Below are positions 54,535 to 64,000 of a stretch of 64,000 nucleotides of DNA, one piece after another (position 1 is the first letter of the stretch; every line of letters starts with the position of its first letter). The position numbers were made by a program, and so were the translations under genes. Origin of the DNA: Bactericera cockerelli (lineage: Eukaryota; Arthropoda; Insecta; Hemiptera; Triozidae); assembly GCA_024516035.1 (NCBI GenBank), contig CM044964.1:7872236-7936235 (forward strand). The letters run 5' to 3'. The notes below the pieces were generated by a model, which saw only the letters and a program-made list of their open reading frames with translations, was not told the DNA's origin and did not search any database.

Positions 54535-54832
54535 GAGCGCACGAATAGCTCAGTGGTTAAGCACTCGCTTGCCTTGCGGAAGGGACCTGGTTTGAATCTC
54601 CGCGCCGTCAAAAAATTGTATTCAAAACTTGGTTACCTTTGTTTGCAACACGAGCGCACCGGGGGGCTCGTGTTGACCCAGCACCTATATGGGAAGTATT
54701 GTGTCACTTCTCGCCCATCAGAGGGGAGGCATACTACGGGATGGGCAACTACAACACAGACCACAAGCGTCTACAGATGCTGCTGTTTCATGGCTACGAA
54801 ATAAAAAAAGGCTGTGAAAAACTCATCTTTTA
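54535..54832 (+). repeat. SINE-G, reference copy
   Basis: tRNA-like head 'cgaatagctcagtggttaag' and a body to 'aggctgtgaaaaactcatct'. The 83-codon frame is a repeat reading. Confidence 0.9.
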
Positions 54833-54881
54833 ATAAATAAAAAATATACACAGAATTAATTCATTATTATTTTTGAAACAT

Positions 54882-55033
54882 CATCATCATATTGGGTGGC
54901 GTCATTATGAACGATAGTAGCCAGAGGAATGACTCAGAACTTCTACCACTGTCTTTACAAGGAGGCTAATAATCGACAAGGGCCCCCAGAACCGAGCCAA
55001 TGCTGGTCTACTCCCTGTTTATAGTCCCCCAGC
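54882..55033 (-). repeat. SINE-J-like element with exact target duplication
   Basis: Flanked by TATTTTTGAAACAT at 54868-54881 and 55034-55047. The (ATG)n tail is at the low-coordinate side, so it is minus-oriented. No tRNA- or 5S-like head; it could be a 5'-truncated LINE. Confidence 0.85.
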
Positions 55034-55047
55034 TATTTTTGAAACAT

Positions 55048-55449
55048 TATAAAATTAAAACTCCACCACTTCAACAAAGTCTGAGATATTGGGAAGAGTA
55101 CCTACCCAAAACAATGGCAGAACTCCCACGTTGGATGGCCAAAGAAAATCTTTGAAATAGGAACGATTATTTCTTCTTCAAAATGTCCGAAAAAAAGACC
55201 TGAAATTTTGGTGGGTCAGATTTTGTGTCATGACCCAGACTCGAAGGGCAACCTCCTTACTGCAAGACCACCGCGCCTAGAACCTGTACCTGGCTAGTAA
55301 CTGAAATGTGAGTTCTGAAAACTAGAAGTGAATTTTGTCTTTTTCAAGAAGAAATAAAAAATGGTTGATCAAGTCTATGCAATATTGACCTGAAAACATT
55401 TCGTGTTTAGAAATTATACAACGCCAAGTAGTAAGTACTGTCGAACAGC
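55048..55449. other. Spacer with a tRNA-like scrap
   Basis: 55230-55285 ('gacccagactcgaagggcaa ... ccgcgcctag') looks like an inverted, diverged tRNA-like SINE head. Otherwise nothing. Confidence 0.35.
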
Positions 55450-55663
55450 TTAATATATAAATGTCAAAGTCACTGACTGACTGACTGATCATCGCTCTAC
55501 AGCCCAAATCGTAATACCTAGCGAGCTGAAATTGTAACACAACATTCCTTGCATACTGAATACGTGCAATAAGAAAGGATTTTGCAAAAGTCCAAACCGT
55601 TCCATAGATAGAGCCCTAAAAGTGCACTTTTAGATCGTGGCGAAGCACGGGTTAACTGCTAGT
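55450..55663 (+). mobile_element. Degenerate non-autonomous Helitron
   Basis: 5' 'taatatataaatgtcaaagt cactgactgac' and 3' 'cgaagcacgggttaactgct agt'. The CTAGT end is followed by G rather than T, and the 5' TC is not clear. Confidence 0.6.
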
Positions 55664-55689
55664 GGATAAATATAAGCTGTATTTTTCTT

Positions 55690-55835
55690 TCTAACCAAAG
55701 TAAATTCAAATCGAATAAAATGGACGAACTGGAAGAAAGTCATTTTTCTTTTGGAAGGGGGAAAAATCTTCTTCCACTTTGGTTAACCAAAATGGATTTA
55801 TAAAATTCTTGCTTCGATTTCTTTTATAGGTTAAG
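55690..55835 (+). repeat. Dispersed repeat, pair of 5328-5485
   Basis: 'gaataaaatggacgaactgg' to 'tttataaaattcttgcttcg' matches the earlier block inverted. Confidence 0.6.
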
Positions 55836-56187
55836 TCAATTGTTTATCTTAAAAGGTTTTTATCCAAAAGAAATACACGGCTAAAGTTTCTATTATCTAT
55901 ATAATATTCCGTTCTATTATTAAATATCCACAGAGGCTCGTAAAAAAAAAAAAAAAAAAAAAAAAAATGAGTTACCTACGAAAAGTTGAAGTGTAAAGTA
56001 TATCTGTTTCATAAAGCTGTACAAGTCACTTTATGATTTCCCTTTCAACTGTCACTCAACCGTCCATTCCTAAAGTGTAAAAAAAATAAATTTTAATAAA
56101 ATATTTTTATAAATTTACTTAATTTTTTTGCGTCTTTCAGTTTCTCTAATTTATTCAAACAAATAGTAAGCACCAGTAAAAATGGAG

Positions 56188-56221
<34 letters not shown>

Positions 56222-56489
56222 GGGTGCCACTTCACTTGTCAAATGACTTTGAAAATCAATTTGTAAAGTTTCATTATGGAACAGAATTTGAATATGAAGT
56301 GTAAACTCGTCAAGTATGAAGTGTAAAGTTCTTTATGTAATAGGCCCCAGGTGAGACAGTAGTGTTGACCTGAAGGTACAGCTCCAATACGATTGCCAAG
56401 CGTCAAATTATAAAAAAATCTCCGATTTTATGTTTTTGGATTCAACAAAAAAAAATTTCCTTCAACTCCTAAACCAATTCATAATTCTA
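55836..56489. other. AT-rich spacer with poly(A) runs
   Basis: Poly(A) at ~55940-55967 and 56188-56218. The word 'gaagtgtaaa' repeats four times between 55988 and 56326, hinting at an eroded MITE. Confidence 0.4.
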
Positions 56490-56710
56490 TCGAGAGAGCG
56501 ACGTATCACCTTTCATTTGCTGGAAACTTACCAACCACTTGGCCAAATTAACCTTACCCAGCGTGGGTGGGGTCGGAAAAAAGCAGCATCCCAAATTTCG
56601 AATTTGAATGTGAAATGGTCACCCATCTAAGTCTTTACCTCTCTGGACGTTGTCTCACTACAGGGACAGAAAGAGAACTGGTGTATTCAACATGCCATCG
56701 AGGCTGGTTT
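56490..56710 (-). repeat. SINE-F (5S-derived), diverged
   Basis: Inverted copy: 'cctttcatttgctggaaact', central domain, 'catgccatcgaggctggt' head start. Confidence 0.8.
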
Positions 56711-57023
56711 TGAAAGTCCTAAATAAACACTGAAAAAAACAATCGTTTATATTTTGAGACCATTAATTCCGACAGAGTTTTGAACGAAATTCACTTCAAA
56801 TTAACCGCAGGTTCAACTGGCAGTCCACAGCACTACCCGCGCTAAAAAACCAAACCCGATACCTGTGTGCTCATTGCTCAAAAAAGATTAATGTTTTTTT
56901 TATAAAAAAGAACTTTTAAACTTTTAAAACTTGTTAATGGGTTCAACAGCCTTATTTTGATTTAACTTTGAACGTATAGAGGAAAGGTATCTAGAATTCT
57001 AGATGGTAGTGATGTTACCTATA
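56711..57023. other. No recognisable feature
   Basis: Spacer. Confidence 0.5.
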
Positions 57024-57418
57024 CAGGGTATAGGTTATATTAGAAATGTGTGACTTTATTTTAACCACGTGTATGGACCATTTTAGGAGGGGTCAAGTCT
57101 ATAAAAAAGGGCGAAAGTGCTTCATAAAAGAGATTCAGTTAACCCTACTTTGGCCGCCCCTGAGAGTGCAATGACCTCAATTTTCACATCATAATAACGG
57201 CGTCATTTTGTATTGGGATTCGATTATTTTCCGCGTTTCAATAACTCTAACAGGAAAGGCGTGATTCAAAATCTTATATTTTTTTAAGGAACCATTAGAG
57301 GCGTGTGTATCTCCCTTATGAAGCTCTTTCGCCTTCTTTGTTTTAGACTTGACCCCACTCTAAAATGGTCCATAGAACACGTGGTTAAAATAAAGGCACA
57401 CTTTACTGAAACACCCTG
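57024..57418. mobile_element. 395-bp MITE, CAGGG ends, TA flanks
   Basis: CAGGGT...ACCCTG ends flanked by TA. The arms share 'ttaaccacgtg..tggaccattttag..ggggtcaagtct' in inverted order with moderate divergence; Tc1/mariner-like MITE. Confidence 0.75.
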
Positions 57419-58014
57419 TAGTACAGATAATTCCTATGAAGTTGAAGTTGGAGTATTATATTTCAAATTCCCCACATTCTAGCTATGCATGGCTAGGCTC
57501 ATACCGATCCCATTGGCTTCGGGTTGCATGACAGGCCAATGTGCGGACCTTCGCCTTGCAGGATGGGTTTGGAAGGTGAGAAGAGGCGACATTTCAACCG
57601 CTTTTGACGACATTTGTAGTTGGCATTAACTTAAATGAGGTGGTTTTTTTGTCAGTTAAGAAGCGGTTCTGGAGATACAAGTGATTTAGAATAAAATTTC
57701 AAAATTGCCACGAGTATAATGTATATTATGTGGAACAATCACGAGGAAATTCTAAATCTTGAAGGAGAAGAAGAAGAAGAAAAAAAAAATCTTTATTTTA
57801 TTTTTTATTTTTGGCGGCCAAACGTTTTAAACCAATTTTGGCTGTTTCAGGTAAACAGGAAAGAGATAGACCATAATGTTCCTGTAAGTCGACACCTAAT
57901 ATCTCATAATTGATCTTCAAACCCGATTTTTTTATTGGAAAAGTGAGTTATCGGGTGAGTGTCTTTTTTTCAAGGTAGTTGTGCCCTGAAAGCGCTTTCG
58001 CATTACATCAGGGT
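57419..58014. other. No recognisable feature
   Basis: No gene or repeat family identified; a (GAA)n run near 57765. Confidence 0.45.
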
Positions 58015-58140
58015 ACTGTACCTTTACACCCATGCCGTTCCAGAAACTAAAAAAACTCGGTCAGAATTTTCGGCTACAGCCGGGATTTGAACCAGCAACC
58101 TCCGGTTCAGTAACCAACGCTCTTAACCACTGAGTCTAGA
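58015..58140 (-). repeat. SINE-I (tRNA-derived)
   Basis: Inverted copy matching 31712-31855 ('ctcggtcagaattttcggct', 'gggatttgaaccagcaacct'). Confidence 0.7.
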
Positions 58141-58294
58141 AGGTGACTGAGCTCTCTTTTGGTTCTGTGTAAAGAAACGTTTGAATTTAAAATCAATAGT
58201 AAAATGAATTAATTTTCTCGCTCTACTTTAGTATCTTACTACGGCTTTTACATCAAGATAATTATGTTATGAACCTTGTATTAAAATAATATAA

Positions 58295-58570
58295 TAATAA
58301 TAATGCTTTTTCTATGTGTTATTATGTCACAATTTTAGTGGGTAGCGCAGAATCATAGGACTGTACTTTAAGTTACAATATCTTATATCATTTTTTGCCT
58401 ATGATTCTGCCACTGGTCGCTGCTTCACATCAAAGCAGCTACTCATTTTTCCTCACGAGTACAGAGCATTCAAGTACAGAGCAGAATAAATTTTCCCCCG
58501 CTGGGAATCGAACCCGGCCAACATAGGTGCAATGCCTAGCGCGCTAACTCACTCGGCCACGGTGACTACG
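58295..58570 (-). repeat. SINE-C (tRNA-derived)
   Basis: Full inverted copy; head 'cactcggccacggtgac'. Confidence 0.85.
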
Positions 58571-58822
58571 TAAACCTTGTGGTAAAATACATATGCTGAA
58601 AAAAAAATCAAGATAAAAAATATGCAAAAAAAAAAAAATCGTTGCTTTTTTGCCGAGCCTAAAAAGTCTCCAACATCGCGCCAAAAAGAAGCCACAGGTA
58701 CAGGACAACGCAAAGCAAAGCCTCAAAACTTTGGGCCACAATTCGGCACACACTGCAGTTCCCCTCTCTCTCTTTTTTTAGATTATCCCCTCTCTTTCTC
58801 CCCCTCTCTCTCTCTCACTCTG

Positions 58823-58870
<48 letters not shown>

Positions 58871-59428
58871 GCGCGGCGCGAAATCACCAGGCAAAAAAAA
58901 AACGAAAAAAAACCAGCCAGCATCAGTCCGCTCAGACCAAAATCCTGACCTTGGTTGAATTCAATGCCCTACTAAATTCGCGAGAGTTTGAAAACAAGTT
59001 TTTTGTGTTGTTTTTTTTTTTTTTTTACTCAACCAAACCAAGACCTCAAGTGTCGATGAACCGGCGGGTCTTGGCTTGAACCCGGTGAGACCTACCTCAA
59101 TGCAGACGATGTTAAATTTTTTTAGAGTCGTCGTTAAATTTGGCCATTTATTATTCATAAAAAAAAACAGCGCGCGGTCCTTGCTCTCTCCTATTGCCAA
59201 GGTCTCGGCGAATGGTTTCAGCAATGTTTTTTACTTTGTTGCTTTGTTTTAGGAGTGTGGTTTTCTTGTTTTTCGAAGGAGTTTTTTTTTTTTTTTTTTT
59301 TTTTTTTGAGAAGATTGGATATTTGAATGTTTTTACTGTTTTTTTTTTTGTTATTCGTTTGTATTCATGTGTGCTTTTTTCCAGGATCATATTTTTTTTT
59401 TTTTTTTTGGAGTTTTCCTTATGGAGTT
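58571..59428. repeat. CT microsatellite and poly(T)-rich spacer
   Basis: (CT)n at ~58775-58866 next to a GC-richer block (58650-58760), like the pairing at 8270-8810. Long T runs at 59010, 59281 and 59391. Frames here are low-complexity. Confidence 0.6.
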
Positions 59429-59645
59429 TTCGTGCACTGGTAGTCAAGTGGTTAACGCGCTAGTCTGGTGATCCAGGTAGCCAAGGGATCCGTTGACTCG
59501 AATCGCACCCAGTGCATGAATTTTTGCTCTTTAATTTGAGTTTGTGACCACATAATAATAAGACTCTGAAGGTTAGGTGGTAGAAAATTCTTTGAGCATT
59601 AACCTCGCCTGGTGGTTACCTTCGACTAAAGAGTGATATTTTTTT
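59429..59645 (+). repeat. SINE-A (tRNA-derived)
   Basis: Full-length copy. Confidence 0.9.
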
Positions 59646-59705
59646 ATTGTTATGGTTAGATGGATCTTTGTTTCTTAATTTTCTTGTTGTAGTTTTCGTT
59701 TTTCC

Positions 59706-59742
<37 letters not shown>

Positions 59743-60089
59743 GAGAAATAAATTACTTCTAGATTAATGGTACGATTTTTGTTTCGACACTTTTTTTTTA
59801 TATTTGTTGCCATATAATTCTAGTTAGAAAAATCCGTCATCTTTTTAGGAGATGGGTGTTCATTTCCTATCCACAATTCGTGCAATCAGTTCTTTTGTTC
59901 AGTGAGAATACTTTTTTAGGCTTCAGTAAATGCTACATGCTAAACTTTTGGCACTGACCTTTGTTGTTAGTTTTATGCATTATTATTATTTAGAAACTGG
60001 GAAGCGGTTAAAATCTATGATTTATGTTTTATTTATTATTTTAGATACGTACCTACAAGTAAAACGAATTTAAGCAGGAATATAATCAT
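59646..60089. other. T-rich spacer
   Basis: Poly(T) of ~30 at 59708-59739; nothing else. Confidence 0.5.
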
Positions 60090-60210
60090 CATAGTATTTG
60101 TTTTGATTACTTTCATGATGTCACAACTCACGCTGCTAAATTTTTACCAATATCAGTATTTGAACCACCGACCTCCAGGTTACAAGTCCACCGCCTCATC
60201 GCACCGCCAA
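60090..60210 (-). repeat. SINE-D (tRNA-derived)
   Basis: Inverted copy, 'atttgaaccaccgacctcca'. Confidence 0.75.
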
Positions 60211-60285
60211 AAGCTAAGGTTTTAGCTGGAACATATTTTTTGCTAATTTTCTTCGGAACATAAAATTTAATTTAATTTATTTTGT

Positions 60286-60560
60286 AGTCACTGTGGCCAA
60301 GTGAGTTAGCGCGCTAGGCATTACACGCATGGTGACCTGGGTTCGATCCCCGGCGGGGCAGGAATTTTTCTGCTCTGTACTTGGAGGTTCGAGGTCCACT
60401 CAAACCTCGTGAAGAAAAATGAGTAGCTGCTTTAATGTAAATTATAGGCAAAAAAATAATGTAGGATATTGTAAATTAAAGTGGTATAATCTTGTGATTC
60501 TGCTCTACCCACTAAAATTGTGACATAATAACACAAAGAAAAATCATTATTATATTATTA
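60286..60560 (+). repeat. SINE-C, reference copy
   Basis: 'gtcactgtggccaagtgagt' head, 'gggttcgatccccggcgggg', body with 'tgattctgctctacccacta' and (ATT)n tail. Confidence 0.9.
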
Positions 60561-60566
60561 TTAATT

Positions 60567-60664
60567 TAAATTATGATGGCCAATGTTAAACGATTTTTTT
60601 TTTTAATAAATGCTAATTAAAAAAAAAAAATCGTTTAATATTGGCCATCATAATTTCTTAAATT
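60567..60664. repeat. ~37-bp inverted repeat hairpin
   Basis: 'aaattatgatggccaatgtt aaacgattttttt' and its near-exact complement enclose ~25 bases. Confidence 0.8.
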
Positions 60665-60727
60665 ATCTTTTCAATATTCGCTGAGCATAGTTTGAGCAAG
60701 CATTGTGTGCTCTCCCAAATTAGACCC

Positions 60728-60728
60728 C

Positions 60729-60760
<32 letters not shown>

Positions 60761-61071
60761 TTCTCACACACATCCTCAATTCCTGATCGCTGCTCTTTGA
60801 GCGAGAACTTAATGACCTATGTCAATTCGGTCTCAGTTGAGACTCAAGTCTCAGACTCGGCGAATTCCTCCGACCTACAACACACCACACACTCAGCTAC
60901 TTACACTAAAATCCAGAGCTCTCTGATGTCTGTCTGACTTCCTTCCTTGGGAAGAAGAAGAGGGTAGGGAAACAGATAATGAAGAAGAAGAAGATAAGGA
61001 AACAGATCACGAAGAAGAAGAGGATAAGGAAACAGATAATGAAGGAGTAGAAGAAGAAACAGGAGCATGAG
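60728..61071. repeat. CT tract and 30-bp GAA-rich tandem
   Basis: CT microsatellite at 60728-60770. From 60950, three to four 30-bp units (gaagaagaagaggataagga aacagataat) stay in one open frame reading EEEEDKETDN-type decapeptides to a TGA. Confidence 0.7.
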
Positions 61072-61128
61072 GAAGGAGAATAATACATATTAATATTATA
61101 CTATGTACACAATTATGCATTTATTATA

Positions 61129-62783
61129 CAGGGTGTCCCACCAAACTTGGACACCTCAAATTACTCGGCCCCTGAAAGAGTTTTTGAAAAATAAAAAAAT
61201 CTAGGGTACATGTGCTAATTATGCGGTTTCAGATATGAAATTTTTTTTATACAGGGTGGTTCAAAAGTCAGAAATTGAGGTGTCAACTTTCAATTTTTAA
61301 ATAGATCGACCTGAATTTTATTTAATAATTTTACTTCTAAATGATTCTTGAGTACTTTTTTAACCAAAAATATTACATACAGGGTGGTTTTTTTTCGACC
61401 AATTTTTTTTCTAAATCTTGAATAACTCATGTTCGGTTAATTTTTTCGATAACAAGAAGAGAATGTGTTTGTGTAATGAATACACGCACTTTCAATTGGC
61501 ATCAAAAATTTTTATACAGTGTGGTTCACAAGTGAAATAATGACTTGATTTTTTTTAAAACCGAGTTTTTTTAATTTTTTATTTAGGATTAATAATTCTC
61601 GTCTAATTTTACACATTTTTCGTTAGTCATATCGAAAAACAAAACTAAAGTGTTGTACAGGGTGAGACATAATTTTTTTGTAACACCCTGTATATGGGCA
61701 GTCAAAAAGACGCAAAATTAAATATAAAAACTAAATATGCAAGAAAAACTTTGATTTTTAATTAAACTAAAAAGTTATGGTGTTTTAGCTAATATTGTCG
61801 CATGGACCACCCTGTAGATATTTTATTAAACCATCATATGGGTAGTCGAAACTGTCTAAAATTCAACGAGGAGTCCAAATCTGAAAGAAAAAAAAAATGA
61901 ATTCAAAAAGCCATGCTCAATTTTGTGTCCACACCTACCTACTTTTTATTTAAAGTTTTAAAATCATTCAGTGTGGACACCAAATTGAAAATGGCTTCAA
62001 ATTCGTGTTTTTTACTTGTTTTTCCCACATGGTTCGAAGTGTTCATTGAATTTCATACAACTTAGAGTACCTACATGATAGTTTAAGAAAATATCTACAG
62101 GGTGGTCCATGCGACAATATTAGTTAAGAAACCATAACCTTTTAGTTTAATTAAAAATCAAAGTTTTTCTTGCATATTTAGTTTTTATATTTAATTTTGC
62201 GTCTCTTTGACTGCCCATATACAGGGTGTTACAAAAAAATTATGTCTCACCCTGTACAACACTTTAGTTTTGTTTTTCGATATGACTAACGAAAAATGTG
62301 TAAAATTAGACGAGAATTATTAATCCTAAATAAAAAATTAAAAAAACTCGGTTTTTAAAAAAATCAAGTCATCATTTCACTTGTGAACCACCCTGTATAA
62401 AAAAATGTAATGCCAATTGAAAGTGCGTGTATTCATTACACAAACACATTCTCTTCTTGTTATCGAAAAAATTAACCGAACATGAGTTATTCAAGATTTA
62501 GAAAAAAAATTGGTCGAAAAAAAACCACCCTGTATGTAATATTTTTGTTTAAAAAAGTACTCAGGAATCATTTAGAAGTAAAATTATTAAATAAAATTCA
62601 GGTCGATCCATTTAAAAATTGAAAGTTGACACCTCAATTTCTGACTTTTGAACCACCCTGTATAAAAAAAATTTCATATCTGAAACCGCATAATTAGCAC
62701 ATGTACCCTAGATTTTTTTATTTTTCAAAAACTCTTTCAGGGGCCGAGTAATTTGAGGTGTCCAAGTTTGGTGGGACACCCTG
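61129..62783. mobile_element. 1,655-bp near-complete palindrome, CAGGG ends, TA flanks
   Basis: CAGGGTGTCCCACCAAACTT at the left is complemented exactly at the right; TA borders both ends. Each arm (~690 bp) contains several internal copies of the end-like motif TACAGGGTG (61127, 61250, 61378, 61656) or its complement. No coding frame. Confidence 0.9.
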
Positions 62784-62894
62784 TATATAAATTTCTAATA
62801 TTAGAAAATCAAAGTACTGTATTCAGTGTATTCATTTTTTTTTTTTAATATTTTCTCCGAGTTCAATTTTTTGCAAAATCTTGAGGCCAAAATT

Positions 62895-62985
62895 TTAAAA
62901 TAAAATAATAATAATAATGCTTTTTCTTTGTGTTCTTATCTCATAATTTTAGTGGGTAGGTCAGAATCATAGGACTTTTGCTAGA
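62895..62985 (-). repeat. SINE-C tail fragment
   Basis: 'aataatgctttttctttgtg' and 'gtgggtaggtcagaatcata gg'. Confidence 0.7.
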
Positions 62986-63397
62986 GTACATTTTTTTCTT
63001 GCAATCCTAAGTCTACATAAATGTTTCTCGCCCGCTCATATTGGCAATGTCGTTCGCGAATTTTTGCAATTATGCAATATTCATTCATTTGTATGTACCA
63101 TTTCTTTTGCAACAACTCTGTGTGTGGTCTTAAAGAGTGTTATCTTCTGGGCATTCCAAACATTCTGAAAGTATTTATCCAGGATTAGGACCTATGTATA
63201 GGGACTACTGACGGGATACGGTGACATTTTTTTATATTATCATCCTCATCTCGATAGATTACATAAACACTCCCCAGTTCTCCTGTGGGGACCAAATTCT
63301 TACGTACGTATCAAGTACCAATTTATAACCAAATAAGGAAGCTAAATTTTGTTGACTTCAAGAGATGTTGTTATCTTTCAGTAATAAATGTTATCTT
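62986..63397. other. Spacer with a possible coding scrap
   Basis: On the minus strand, about 63146-62992 reads open for ~50 codons with 'RERHCQYERARNIYVDLG'. No family recognised. Confidence 0.25.
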
Positions 63398-63475
63398 AAC
63401 TTGGGACGCGAACCACCGACCTCCATATTACGATTCCAACACTTTATCGATCAAGCTTTTAAGGTCAGTTACATA
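63398..63475 (-). repeat. SINE-D head fragment
   Basis: 'gcgaaccaccgacctccat ... tcaagctttt'. Confidence 0.6.
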
Positions 63476-63919
63476 GGTACATACTTTAGGTACTTATTTA
63501 CTATTAACTAGGTACTTGCATAGTCACCTCTACACAGCAGAAACACTCCAGAAGGAACTATTCATAAAGCAAGCTATAATTGCCCGCCACTGATGACTTA
63601 TTCCACCTCTACCGGACTGCCGTTTACCCGTCGGCAGATTTGTTTTTCTTCTAAACTCATTACTGTCAGCAATATTGTTACTATTTTTTTTTTTTTTACA
63701 GTGGTACTTTTTTCTCTACCATAGAGTTGAAAAATGTCTCAATCTATTCCCGAGTCCTCCGTTGTAAATACTAGTAGAGCTTGGAAACATAATTGAAACG
63801 AACATTAGAAGTACTTCATAAAGTAGGTACTCAAAAGGTGCGTTCTTCTGGCTAGGAGTTTTTTTGATCGACCTGGACGTAACAAGCTTAGTTCAACGTC
63901 AACTCTGATAGTCATGTAC
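63476..63919. other. No recognisable feature
   Basis: Spacer. Confidence 0.5.
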
Positions 63920-64000
63920 ATTTTTTTTTTTTTTAAAGTTGAGTGTTTCACAGGCTTTTTTATTTCGTGCCTATGAAACAGGAGCTACTAAAGATGCTTG
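63920..64000 (-). repeat. SINE-G 3' part, cut by the window edge
   Basis: Poly(T), 'gagtgtttcacaggcttttt tatttcgtgcc' and 'aaacaggagctac' are the inverted SINE-G end. Confidence 0.75.

Noticed and set aside
62992..63146. Minus-strand ~50-codon frame with RERHCQYERARNIYVDLG
   Set aside because: Natural-looking composition but too short, no start, no recognisable family; kept only as a note in the spacer entry.

Overview
The window looks like repeat-rich nuclear DNA of an invertebrate animal, most likely an arthropod. It is AT-rich with frequent taggtac/cctac runs. It is crowded with tRNA- and 5S-rRNA-derived SINEs, CAGGG-ended TA-target elements of Tc1/mariner type, Helitron and Tigger/pogo-like relics, and jockey/CR1- and R1-type LINE proteins. 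The species cannot be named from sequence alone. I found no convincing ordinary host gene; every well-supported coding region belongs to, or lies inside, a mobile element.

Layout. 1-9,430: SINEs of several families, a 171-bp MITE, a small Helitron and a GA microsatellite. 9,435-18,934: the centrepiece, a 9,500-bp DNA transposon with CACGCT... terminal inverted repeats, a possible 2-bp CA target duplication, arrays of GCATGAA-type subterminal repeats and two minus-strand genes. One is an intact 814-aa TNP2-like DDE transposase with N-terminal C2HC/C2H2 fingers. The other is a four-exon, 605-aa SAM-domain protein just upstream of it. SINE and Tigger-like fragments sit in the introns. 18,935-44,800: SINE-dominated DNA with a 2.4-kb palindromic element (22,121-24,521), tandem repeats (35-, 97-, ~126- and ~150-bp units), a truncated LINE with a 42-nt poly(A), and an inverted-repeat element at 41,364-42,233 carrying a 56-codon ORF. 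44,828-49,385: a nearly complete CR1/jockey-type LINE on the minus strand (SGNH-hydrolase ORF1, endonuclease, reverse transcriptase) with an ORF1/ORF2 overlap and one in-frame stop between EN and RT. 49,558-52,100: a fold-back element with a 45-bp minisatellite, then an R1-type LINE fragment split by two 5S-SINE insertions with clear target duplications. 52,100-64,000: more SINEs, a 925-bp palindromic mariner derivative, a degenerate Helitron and a 1,655-bp palindromic element.

The SINEs deserve attention as a set. At least two head types (5S rRNA and a tRNA-like promoter) share a central domain of about 95 bp, and several copies are head/tail chimeras. Family letters used in the feature list (A-J) are mine. 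How the large transposon's genes work together is inferred: the TNP2-like protein would cut at the TIRs and bind the subterminal arrays, and the SAM protein would be an accessory or regulatory factor.
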